11,438 bases of DNA from an uncultured Sphingobacteriaceae bacterium (lineage in GTDB: Bacteria; Bacteroidota; Bacteroidia; Sphingobacteriales; Sphingobacteriaceae). The position numbers and the translations under genes were made by a program. Shown here piece by piece: positions 1 to 5,341 of the stretch (position 1 is the stretch's first letter; each line of letters begins with the position of its first letter). Location of the stretch: NCBI GenBank assembly GCA_946887045.1, contig CAMPKC010000084.1:1-11438 (forward strand), in the 5' to 3' direction. The notes below the pieces were generated by a model. It saw only the letters and a list, made by a program, of their open reading frames with translations, did not search any database and had not been told where the DNA came from.

Positions 1-117
1 CAAGAGCCTTTGTATTCTTTACATTGACCATTGTATTTAATACAAGAGCCTTTGTATTCTTTACATTGACCATTGTATTTAATACAAGAGCCTTTGTGTT
101 TTTTACATTGACGATTG
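1..117. repeat. 42-bp tandem repeat, 2.8 copies
   Basis: Units begin at 1, 43 and 85. The first two are identical and the third is partial with several substitutions. Each unit is two diverged 21-bp halves (about 13 of 21 positions shared). The unit is a multiple of three, and the minus strand stays open through all copies. The array may continue beyond the left edge. Confidence 0.9.
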
Positions 118-122
118 CCCAC
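1..122 (-). CDS. Possible partial ORF encoding Cys-rich heptad repeats
   Basis: The minus strand is open from a GTG at 122-120 to the window edge, after an in-frame TAG. It encodes alternating heptads QCKEYKG and SCIKYNG, so Cys, Tyr and Gly recur every seven residues, with a more diverged first copy (QCKKHKG). This regular C-x-x-Y-x-G spacing is what makes coding plausible. There is no clear ribosome binding site, the start is weak, the C-terminus lies outside the window, and one plus-strand frame is also open. I do not recognise a family. It could equally be a non-coding intergenic tandem repeat. Confidence 0.25.
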   Translation of the reverse strand, partial: MGNRQCKKHKGSCIKYNGQCKEYKGSCIKYNGQCKEYKGS

Positions 123-127
123 CCTCA

Positions 128-191
128 GCTACCGCGAGCATAATGCACGAATCAGATGGGCGTTGGCTGGTTCGAGCTTGCAGCTCGGACC
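128..191 (+). repeat. REP-like element, family A, copy A1
   Basis: A conserved segment of about 63 bp ends in a hairpin with arms CGAGCT (173-178) and AGCTCG (182-187) and loop TGC. It abuts the stop codon of the transposase pseudogene at 191-737. A2 (about 780-845) is the same sequence inverted on the other side of that gene. This inverted pairing around a Y1 transposase is the hallmark of a REP/RAYT unit. Confidence 0.8.
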
Positions 192-737
192 TATAACACA
201 AAATCAATTTCCAGCATTCCTTTACCGCCACTATAATCTATTGCGCTATTGTATTTCCAATAATGAGCTTCTGTTACAAAACCGGCGATAACTGGGTTGT
301 TAGGGACATAATCGACTTTTTGATCAATTACTTCTGCACTCCATAATTCAATCGGCTTATTGTGTTGCTGCCAGAACTGCCTATTCTTCACATTGCTGTT
401 CTTTAACCCTGCTTTTTCCATCATCCATATAATCCATTCTTTCCTGCTTTCCTGAGGATGTTCTTCAATCATTTTTTGCAAAGCTTTTGAAGTATATGTT
501 TTGAAACTTTTTAGCAATTCGCCAGGATTAGCATCTTTTGCTCTGAATACCAAATGTACATGAACGGCATTATACACCACGAATATATTTCCATGCCTTT
601 TTCTTTGCGGCACCAGGCCAGGCTGCCGAAAAAGCCATAAAATATTCATCGCAGACGAAAACATCGATCCAGTTAATGGTAGCAAAGCTGACAAAGTATA
701 GCCCTTCTTTGTTGTTAAATTTATAGTTACGACTCAT
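191..737 (-). pseudogene. REP-associated Y1/HUH transposase (RAYT-like), family A, frameshifted
   Basis: This is a relative of IS200/IS605-type TnpA enzymes, which cut single-stranded DNA at hairpins. The natural start is the ATG at 737-735, reading MSRNYKFNNKEGLYFVSFAT, the usual N-terminus of Bacteroidota RAYT proteins. Two single-base deletions break the frame. One is near 636-642, after the residues DEYF. The other is near 563-566, between CIMP and HVHLVF. Read across these, the whole protein can be recovered, including the HxH (HUH) metal site, a candidate Tyr in KTYTSK, and the conserved tail NNPVIAGFVTEAHYWKY with SAIDYSGGKG. Inverted family A repeats abut both ends. A downstream in-frame start would give an uninterrupted 167-aa ORF, but its first 45 or so residues are out of frame with the family, so I call a pseudogene unless sequencing error explains both shifts. 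Confidence 0.85.
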
Positions 738-779
738 CGGTAGATAGGATCCAAGATAAGGAATTATCGTTTATATAAA

Positions 780-845
780 AGGTCCGAGCTGCAAGCTCGA
801 ACCAGCAAGCGTCTATGCAAAATGCTTATGCTCGCGGCAGCGGGG
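780..845 (-). repeat. REP-like element, family A, copy A2 (inverted)
   Basis: This is the reverse complement of A1 with small indels. It shares the hairpin (CGAGCT and AGCTCG around GCA), the stretch CGAACCAGC, and a distal TTATGCTCGCGG block. With A1 it bounds the family A transposase unit of about 715 bp. Confidence 0.8.
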
Positions 846-880
846 TAAATGGTGCCAGGAAACTCTATCTTTGTCTACAT

Positions 881-1198
881 ATGGGTTACGCAAAAGAAAG
901 AGGAAAGTTAGAAAAGCTATCAACAAAGGCAAGTGGCTTAAAAAATTACGATGATAAAAGTCTCACTATTATCACCGATATATTTGAGCAATATTCTCAT
1001 ACTGTTAGAATATTAAAAAACAAAAACCCTGACGCTTTTAATGAACTGTACCAAAACGAATTACAACAGGTAAAGCTTGTTAAAAAATCGCTAAAACTAA
1101 GTGAAGAAGCGGACCGCCCAGATAATTTTATTAGATATAGGGATTCACTATTGGCTGCGCTGAACAGTGCTATTGCGGTAACAAAAGAAACTGCATAA
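881..1198 (+). CDS. Hypothetical alpha-helical protein, possibly 5'-truncated
   Basis: The frame is open from 815, but its first ten codons are the REP A2 element, so a start there would be an artefact. I place the start at the ATG at 881 (MGYAKERG), giving 105 aa. The protein is charged and apparently mostly helical (stretches such as FEQYSHTVRILKNKN and ELQQVKLVKKSLKLSEE), with no signal peptide, membrane segment or recognised motif. There is no good ribosome binding site. The transposase unit ends inside the frame, so the original N-terminus may have been cut off by its insertion. Function is unknown. Confidence 0.5.
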   Translation: MGYAKERGKLEKLSTKASGLKNYDDKSLTIITDIFEQYSHTVRILKNKNPDAFNELYQNELQQVKLVKKSLKLSEEADRPDNFIRYRDSLLAALNSAIAVTKETA

Positions 1199-1253
1199 AA
1201 TCTCGAAGAGTACTCAAGATTGTTGGCTGAGCGCATCTTCTGCTATCCCGTTA

Positions 1254-1278
1254 TCGTCCTCGTTTGCAACGAGGATGA
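1254..1278. repeat. REP-like hairpin, family C
   Basis: The arms TCCTCGTT (1257-1264) and AACGAGGA (1268-1275) are perfectly complementary around a TGC loop. Three further pairs, one of them G-U, extend the stem to 11 bp. It lies 36 bp beyond the stop codon of the transposase fragment at 1314-1535, the position REP hairpins occupy in the other units of this window. Confidence 0.75.
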
Positions 1279-1286
1279 GCGAGAAC

Positions 1287-1301
1287 AGCGATTTCATCGC
1301 T
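1287..1301. repeat. Small hairpin next to family C REP
   Basis: The arms AGCGAT and ATCGCT are perfectly complementary around a TTC loop. It lies between the larger family C hairpin and the transposase fragment and probably belongs to the same terminal structure. REP elements often carry two adjacent hairpins. Confidence 0.5.
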
Positions 1302-1313
1302 CTTTACGCAATC

Positions 1314-1535
1314 TCAATTGGTATTATAGTTCCTTGCGCTACTCATTAAATAATCTTCAGCTCTTTCCACAATGCCTGCTCGAACAGGATTGTCGTGCAT
1401 ATACGAAAGCTTTTTTCGGAAATCCAAATCTGACATATCAATAGCATGATTATCATCCCGCCAGATTTTGTAATTATCTGCCCTACCGCTCCTTCTTGCC
1501 TCGAAAGCAAACTTATCCATAAGCCACTCCCTCAA
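1314..1535 (-). pseudogene. C-terminal fragment of a RAYT-like transposase, family C
   Basis: The 73-residue frame begins REWLMDKFAFEARRSGR and continues with NYKIWRDDNHAIDMSDLDF, YMHDNPVRAGIVERAEDYL and SSARNY. This matches the C-terminal half of Bacteroidota REP-associated transposases of a different lineage from families A and B here (DNHAID instead of NNKPIELW). The N-terminal half with the HUH metal site is missing. The TTG at 1535-1533 is not a plausible genuine start, because a stop lies two codons upstream and the family protein should continue. It is therefore a truncated remnant. Family C hairpins follow its 3' end, but I see no matching hairpin on the 5' side. Confidence 0.7.
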
Positions 1536-1572
1536 AGCTTAAGTTAGCCAACTGAAGGCAGCACCTTAAACT

Positions 1573-1608
1573 TAAGCCAGAACAACAAACTTAAGCCAGT
1601 GAGGGAAT
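1573..1608 (+). repeat. Short direct repeat beside truncated transposase
   Basis: The motif AAACTTAAGCCAG occurs twice within about 35 bp, and a related CTTAAGCT lies in the opposite orientation near 1537-1544. The repeats lie just outside the broken 5' end of the family C fragment and may be the scar of its truncation. Confidence 0.4.
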
Positions 1609-1633
1609 AAAGATGTGCAGCCTTTGTTAGCCT

Positions 1634-1690
1634 AAGGCACAAGTACGCCCACCCAATTGGCAACGCTGCATACTTGCCAAACTGGGGATC
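1634..1690. repeat. Dispersed hairpin repeat, family F, copy 1
   Basis: GGCACAAGTA (1636-1645) can pair with TACTTGCC (1671-1678), with small defects, around a loop of about 25 nt. The block CGCTGCATACTTG followed by CCAAACTG recurs at 5871-5932. Two intergenic copies with the same arms and different loop sequence indicate a dispersed repeat family longer than a typical REP. Confidence 0.6.
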
Positions 1691-1718
1691 ATAGTTAATG
1701 GTTTTTTGGGAATGTTCA

Positions 1719-2528
1719 TCATACGCTGACTATGCGCTTTTTCATATAACGCAAATACAACCATACAATAAATGGAAAAACGATATAATGTATTGCCGTG
1801 GTAACTGTTTGAAATGCAACCCCTGTTTTAATCGGGTCATTTTTAAACATCGGGATCAATAATTGCTCGCCAATGTTACTTCGGGAAAATATGATCATAA
1901 AAGTAAAATTATAACCCAAATGTAAGGCGAATGGAAAATAGATGGTTTTACTTATGCTAAAGGACAATGCAAATATATATCCCATGATAGCAGTAATAGT
2001 AAAAACAAACAGCATAGGCACTACCTGGCCTAATACACCCATTGTAAACCAATGATAGAGACCAAAACTTATTGCAGATACCAGCACTGCTTTTTGAGTA
2101 CCTATTTTTTTGATCAATATATATAATAGCGCTCCGCGGAATATCAATTCCTCATAAACGACCGATATTAATACGTACCGCGTCGAGTTTGTAAATGCAG
2201 CGAAGGTATAATGCGGGTTTAAATGATAGGGGCTTTTTACCCACAATGATATACCGACCAAATGAATAACCAGGAAAGCCACCGGTATAAATAAAGCTAT
2301 TACTATTGGTATAAGTTGTTTGCTATTGATTTTAAACCCAAGCACCAAAAGGTTTTTATTAAGAACAAATTTGAGCAATAACCATGATATTATAAGTTCT
2401 ACTACTAAGCCTGCCATTTGAGTAAGTTTTGATAAAAGTATTATATTTAGCCTTGTAACATTTACGCCTTTTAGCAATGACGTAAAATGACGTAATTGAC
2501 ATACCTTAGATAGTTGAATACCCAGCAA
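1719..2528 (-). CDS. CPBP family intramembrane metalloprotease
   Basis: This is a multi-pass membrane protein with the CPBP (Abi, Rce1-like) motifs in order: EELIFRG (the EExxxR motif), SFGLYHW (FxxxH) and HLGYNF (HxxxN). In this family they form the glutamate/histidine active site inside the membrane. About six to eight hydrophobic segments are visible. Substrates of bacterial CPBP proteins are mostly unknown; some mature bacteriocins or peptides, others give self-immunity. The start is uncertain. The longest frame (269 aa) begins at 2528 and overlaps the divergent HTH gene, and an internal ATG at 2417-2415 (MAGLVVELII) would give 232 aa and leave a normal intergenic region. The next segment is hydrophobic, so I lean toward the shorter form or an alternative start between the two. 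Divergence from an XRE-type membrane regulator suggests joint control. Confidence 0.85.
   Translation of the reverse strand: MLGIQLSKVCQLRHFTSLLKGVNVTRLNIILLSKLTQMAGLVVELIISWLLLKFVLNKNLLVLGFKINSKQLIPIVIALFIPVAFLVIHLVGISLWVKSPYHLNPHYTFAAFTNSTRYVLISVVYEELIFRGALLYILIKKIGTQKAVLVSAISFGLYHWFTMGVLGQVVPMLFVFTITAIMGYIFALSFSISKTIYFPFALHLGYNFTFMIIFSRSNIGEQLLIPMFKNDPIKTGVAFQTVTTAIHYIVFPFIVWLYLRYMKKRIVSV
2476..2495. promoter_or_regulatory. Tandem 10-bp direct repeat, candidate operator
   Basis: AATGACGTAA occurs twice in perfect tandem, so equivalent bases sit one helical turn apart on the same DNA face. A TTGACAT follows immediately, and the TTG start of the HTH gene is 18 bp downstream. If the shorter CPBP start is correct, the repeat lies in the divergent intergenic region, a typical place for an autoregulatory operator. 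Binding by the neighbouring HTH protein is inferred only. Confidence 0.4.
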
Positions 2529-2933
2529 ATTGGCCGCTTAATAAAGCAAAGCCGTATTAAAAAAGGATATACCCAGCAACAGGTGGCAGATATGACCCAA
2601 CTAAGTTTGCGGTCGGTGCAGCGTATTGAAAAGGGCGAAGTAATGCCACGGCAATATTCATTAGATGTGTTAGCAAATCAACTGGAATTTGCACCAATAA
2701 GTATTGAGCAGGAATTGACCGTCTCAGAAAGCCAAACTGATATGGCCCATCAACCATTAAATAAGGCAAGGAAGTTAATACTGACTTTTGGTTTTGCCAT
2801 TTTATTGATCTTGCTCACCGGTGCATATATATCCCAATCCCGAGGCTTCCCTGAAACTCATTTTGAAGCGTTCCTGTTGTGGACGGGTGTTGCCATTTTA
2901 TATTTGGTTTTTACGTGGAAGATCTGGAAATAA
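2514..2933 (+). CDS. XRE-family HTH transcriptional regulator with C-terminal membrane anchor
   Basis: Residues 1-60 or so form a Cro/C1-type helix-turn-helix domain: IGRLIKQSRIKKGYTQQQVADM, then LSLRSVQRIEKGEVMPRQYSLDVLANQL, with the usual recognition helix around SLRSVQRIEKG. Two hydrophobic segments follow, LILTFGFAILLILLTGAYI and FLLWTGVAILYLVFTW, with a short loop between, so the protein is probably anchored in the inner membrane. The start is a TTG at 2514. An earlier in-frame start is not evident and the HTH is complete from here. The arrangement with a divergent CPBP protease is a recurring kind of pair. One idea is that the protease or the membrane state controls the regulator, but nothing in the sequence proves it. 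Confidence 0.8.
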   Translation: MNTQQIGRLIKQSRIKKGYTQQQVADMTQLSLRSVQRIEKGEVMPRQYSLDVLANQLEFAPISIEQELTVSESQTDMAHQPLNKARKLILTFGFAILLILLTGAYISQSRGFPETHFEAFLLWTGVAILYLVFTWKIWK

Positions 2934-3127
2934 AAATTCGCCATCTTATAGTTAAAGGCTTTGGTGCGGAAAAGAGACACGCCCCTGCTACCCCCTTCTG
3001 GCTTAAGCTTACGCGAAGACTGTGTAGAAGCCTAGCTTAATGCCTATTATAGAAAGAAGCTTGTAGCTGATAGAGACAAAGTAGACGGATTTACAAAATC
3101 CTTTTATTGGCAAAGCTTATTTACCCT
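2934..3127. other. Intergenic, no gene recognised
   Basis: No open frame or RNA gene is convincing here. The stretch is bounded on the right by the family A3 repeat. It contains CTTAAGCTTACGCGAAG and other short palindromic pieces, but nothing I can assign. Confidence 0.4.
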
Positions 3128-3191
3128 GCTATTGCGAGCATAATGCACGAATCTGGTGGCGTTGGCTGGTTCGAGCTTGCAGCTCGGACCT
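3128..3191 (+). repeat. REP-like element, family A, copy A3
   Basis: It is nearly identical to A1: GCGAGCATAATGCACGAATC, then CGTTGGCTGGTTCGAGC, ending in the CGAGCT/AGCTCG hairpin (3172-3177 and 3181-3186). It abuts the stop codon of a truncated family A transposase, the same geometry as at 128-191. Confidence 0.8.
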
Positions 3192-3193
3192 TA

Positions 3194-3342
3194 TTACACA
3201 AAGTCAATTTCCAGGATCCCTTTACCGCCTGAATAATCTATGGCGCTGCTGTATTTCCAATGATGAGCTTCTGTTACAAAACCCGCTACAACGGGATTGT
3301 TATGAATATAATCGACTTTTTGATCGATTACTTCCGGGCTCC
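3194..3342 (-). pseudogene. C-terminal remnant of family A RAYT-like transposase
   Basis: The last 48 or so codons read SPEVIDQKVDYIHNNPVVAG and then FVTEAHHWKYSSAIDYSGG plus KGILEIDFV, almost the same as the tail of the family A pseudogene at 191-737. Similarity stops abruptly at about 3342, immediately before a hairpin at 3343-3357. Codons further upstream in the same frame (to 3460) are unrelated sequence fused by chance. The HUH domain is absent, so the copy is dead. Together with A3 and the eroded A5 repeat (3584-3612) it marks a second family A unit of about 490 bp. Confidence 0.8.
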
Positions 3343-3357
3343 GGAGTCCGAGACTCC
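3343..3357. repeat. REP-like hairpin at the transposase breakpoint (family D)
   Basis: GGAGTC and GACTCC form a perfect six-pair stem around CGA, at exactly the point where homology to the family A transposase ends. A degraded AGA-loop hairpin (CGTAG, AGA, CGCTAACG) may lie at 3374-3389. Insertion of another repeat or recombination at a hairpin would both explain the junction. Confidence 0.45.
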
Positions 3358-3427
3358 TGTTCATAGTTGAATCCGTAGAGACGCTAACGCTTAACTCTCC
3401 GGACAGAGAGGGCTGGTTTCTTTTTTT

Positions 3428-3530
3428 CGCTATAATTTTAGCGAGTGCAATTGCCATCATAGGGAAAACCGTACTTATTCCATCTTCAATACTGCTGCTG
3501 TATAAAGCTATATCTGGCTTGAGGCGTTTT
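3428..3530 (-). pseudogene. Possible decayed coding fragment
   Basis: The minus strand reads KRLKPDIALYSSSIEDGIST and then VFPMMAIALAKIIAKKR, a sequence that looks like protein rather than random translation. It follows an in-frame TAA and is fused downstream into the transposase remnant. I do not recognise it. It could be debris of a host gene interrupted by the mobile element, or chance. Confidence 0.2.
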
Positions 3531-3583
3531 ACTTAGGAAATAAATCGTTTACATCTATTCTTCCAAGTTACAAAGTTATTGCA

Positions 3584-3612
3584 TGTCCGAGTCACAAACT
3601 CAAACCAGCAAA
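3584..3612 (-). repeat. Eroded REP-like element, family A, copy A5
   Basis: GTCCGAG, CAA, CTC and AACCAGCAA match A2 and A4 in the same order and spacing, with five differences, all transitions. They reduce the hairpin to GAG/CTC. It is inverted relative to A3, as expected for the far end of that transposase unit. Confidence 0.6.
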
Positions 3613-3699
3613 ACTCAAATTCATCCGAGCACGCCTAATTTTTCTAATCTACTGTACATGAGAATATTACTTATTAACATTTGCCCTCGGTATGTTAGC

Positions 3700-3713
3700 A
3701 ATTCGTGCGAATT
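3700..3713. promoter_or_regulatory. Inverted repeat upstream of the 3748 gene
   Basis: AATTCG and CGAATT flank a TG centre, a perfect 14-bp interrupted palindrome, 35 bp before the ATG of the next gene. It could be an operator for a dimeric regulator. There is no other support. Confidence 0.3.
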
Positions 3714-3747
3714 ATAATTGCGACAGCATTTAGCATTGGGTATCTTT

Positions 3748-4500
3748 ATGGAAATAAAAACTAATTTTTATAGCACCATGTTAGAAAATGAACTTGAAGT
3801 AAAAGTTGCAAAGGTTGTAAAAGATCCAAAACTATCCCTTAAGCGGTTTTCACAATATATTATTGCCACAGAAAACGGCAAAAAAAGGATTTTAGTCGGC
3901 TCTAAGTACCCGGGCGATTACGTTCCACGATTTTACGAGAGGGCTCGAAAGCTTGTTTGCGATATATTTTCGGCGAACGTGGAGGATAACGACTTATACT
4001 TTGAAAAATTTAAAAGCCAGGCGAAAGTTTATCGAGATGAGGCTATAGCTTTTCCGATTAATAAAGATGATTACAAAAACAGAGTGTGTTCCGCCAACGG
4101 ATTGGACGCAATTGTTGCTATGTCAAAGCTCTTAGAACCCATACTGGATAAGTATATAGTGAATAGCAATCTGACTCAAAGGAAGGATTCGATTACTAAA
4201 AACGATGTAAGGATTGGTGCAATGGCAGATATGTTATTATTTAAAGATGCCGGAGCCACTCAAATAGGCTTTCTAAAACTCAATTTTACTGCTCAAAAAT
4301 TAAAAGAAGATGAAGCAAAGGCAACTCTTTTGATACTGAAAACGTTTTTTGAAAAACGCGGCATTAAGTTAGACCTGAAGAGCTGTTTCCTCATTGATGT
4401 TTTTGCTGGGAGATACTATACAGCCTCAGATAATCCAGAAATCGAAAGGCTTATTGACAAGTCAAGCTTGGAGATTAGAGATAATTGGGATTCAATTTAA
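3748..4500 (+). CDS. Hypothetical protein, weak PD-(D/E)XK-nuclease-like features
   Basis: I start it at the ATG at 3748 (MEIKTNFYSTM), giving 250 aa. The frame opens ten codons earlier at a TTG, which looks less likely. It is soluble, mixed alpha/beta, with no signal peptide or membrane segment. The C-terminal half has IGAMADMLLFKDAG, then IGFLKLNFTAQKLKEDEAK and, near the end, SCFLIDVFAGRYYTAS. An Asp in a hydrophobic strand followed by a second strand with Lys resembles the D...(E)xK layout of restriction-like nucleases, with Leu-Lys where ExK is usual. This is only a guess, and I cannot name a family. It stands alone: its nearest neighbours are mobile-element debris upstream and a strong hairpin plus a tRNA-like sequence downstream. 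Confidence 0.7.
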   Translation: MEIKTNFYSTMLENELEVKVAKVVKDPKLSLKRFSQYIIATENGKKRILVGSKYPGDYVPRFYERARKLVCDIFSANVEDNDLYFEKFKSQAKVYRDEAIAFPINKDDYKNRVCSANGLDAIVAMSKLLEPILDKYIVNSNLTQRKDSITKNDVRIGAMADMLLFKDAGATQIGFLKLNFTAQKLKEDEAKATLLILKTFFEKRGIKLDLKSCFLIDVFAGRYYTASDNPEIERLIDKSSLEIRDNWDSI

Positions 4501-4504
4501 GTCA

Positions 4505-4561
4505 ACAATTCTTTTCTGTCTTCAACATGGCTGCGCCAGCGATGGGTTGAAAAAGAATTGT
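4505..4561 (+). terminator. Long nested hairpin after the 3748-4500 gene
   Basis: ACAATTCTTT (4505-4514) pairs with AAAGAATTGT (4552-4561), TTCAAC (4521-4526) pairs with GTTGAA (4546-4551), and GCTG/CAGC close a CGC loop at the tip. A 6-nt bulge lies on the left arm. It begins five bases after the stop codon, and a TTTTT run comes about 12 bases later. A terminator or mRNA-end-stabilising structure is likely, though a REP-like repeat is possible because GCGCCAGC is shared with REP B2. Confidence 0.6.
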
Positions 4562-4591
4562 AGCTGAGTTAATTTTTCCTATCTTGCTAGC

Positions 4592-4674
4592 CATCTCGTG
4601 GCGGAATTGGTAGACGCGTCTATTTGTCAAATAGATGTCCTTCGGGACGTGTGGGTTCGATTCCCATCGGGTTT
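4592..4674 (+). tRNA. Class II tRNA-like gene with GTC (Asp) anticodon, possibly a pseudogene
   Basis: The body folds well: D-arm GCG/CGC with the loop GAATTGGTAGA; anticodon stem TCTAT/ATAGA with loop TTGTCAA, giving anticodon GTC at 4626-4628; a long variable arm GTCC-TTCG-GGAC; and a T-arm GTGGG/CCCAT with loop TTCGATT. The long variable arm and D-loop are those of tRNA-Leu, whereas GTC reads Asp codons, and normal tRNA-Asp is class I. The acceptor stem is poor: CTCG pairs with CGGG, but two of the outer three pairs fail, and no CCA is encoded. It is either a decayed tRNA or an unusual chimeric tRNA. The adjacent family B unit may have damaged its 3' end. Confidence 0.6.
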
Positions 4675-4710
4675 TTTCCCTCTAGGTAGCACAAGACTAT
4701 TGATCCGTTA

Positions 4711-4744
4711 ATCTCCCCTGCTAGCGCACGCGTGTCGCGTGTGC
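4711..4744. repeat. REP-like hairpin, family B, copy B1
   Basis: GCGCACGCG and CGCGTGTGC form a nine-pair stem (one G-U) around TGT at 4733-4735, preceded by CTCCCCTGCTA. It touches the end of the family B transposase. Its reverse complement is B2, on the other side of that gene. Confidence 0.8.
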
Positions 4745-4745
4745 T

Positions 4746-5290
4746 TTACAAATATTCAATTTCTATTAATCCTTTGCCTCCTGAATAATCAATAGCACTT
4801 GAGTACTGCCAATGCCAGGCTTCAATTACAAAGCCAGCAGTTACCGGATTCATGTGAATGTATTCTGCTTTCTGCTCAATTAATCCGGACTCCACAATTC
4901 GATGGGCTTATTGTTGTGTTGCCAAAACTGGTTAGACTTTACGTTGCTGCTCTTTTGGCCAGCTCTGGAAAACATCCAGAGCATCCACTCCCGTCGTGAC
5001 TCTTGCAAATTGGAATTAATGGCTTTAATGACTTGCTTGGAAGTGTGCTCTTTAAATCTACCCAAAATAATCTCAGGATTATTTTCCTTAGCACGATAGA
5101 TAAGATGAACATGGCTTGGCATGATACACCAGCAAAATAATTCCATCCCAAGATTTGCTCTGCAATATTTAAGGCTTTCAAGAATAATATTATTGTATTG
5201 CGGACGAACAAATACATCAATCCAGTTTACAGTCGCAAAGCTTACAAAGTACAGTCCTTCTTTATTCAAGAATTTATATTTCCGGCTCAA
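4746..5290 (-). pseudogene. REP-associated Y1/HUH transposase (RAYT-like), family B, frameshifted
   Basis: The frame from a TTG at 5290-5288 encodes MSRKYKFLNKEGLYFVSFAT through CIMPSHVHLIYRAK (HxH metal site at residues 60 and 62) to NNKPIELWSPD, where it meets a TAA at 4882-4880. One missing base there shifts the rest: the next frame continues IEQKAEYIHMNPVTAGFVIE and SSAIDYSGGKGLIEIEYL to a stop at 4748-4746, the normal family C-terminus. The start codon is TTG where the family A copy has ATG. The position of the candidate catalytic Tyr in family A (KTYTSK) is His here (KEHTSK). The gene is flanked by inverted B1 and B2 hairpins, giving a complete but decayed unit of about 665 bp. Unless a sequencing error made the shift, it is inactive. 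Confidence 0.85.
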
Positions 5291-5341
5291 GATATCAGTG
5301 ATATAGGTTTAGACGATAAATCTAGGAAAAATTAAGAAAAT

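Noticed and set aside
815..880. N-terminal extension of the 881-1198 gene (MQNAYARGSG...)
   Set aside because: These codons lie in the family A repeat A2, so the extension is a by-product of the repeat rather than protein.
997..1236. Minus-strand frame opposite the 881-1198 gene
   Set aside because: It is the mirror of the plus-strand frame, Ser/Phe/Leu-rich, with no start signal.
3343..3460. Fusion of the transposase tail with an N-terminal MMAIALAKII segment as one gene
   Set aside because: The homology of the transposase ends abruptly at a hairpin, and the upstream residues have no relation to the family. It is a junction between two remnants.
4880..5290. Family B transposase as an intact 136-aa gene
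   Set aside because: The C-terminal third of the family is present in the next frame, so the stop at 4882-4880 results from a frameshift.
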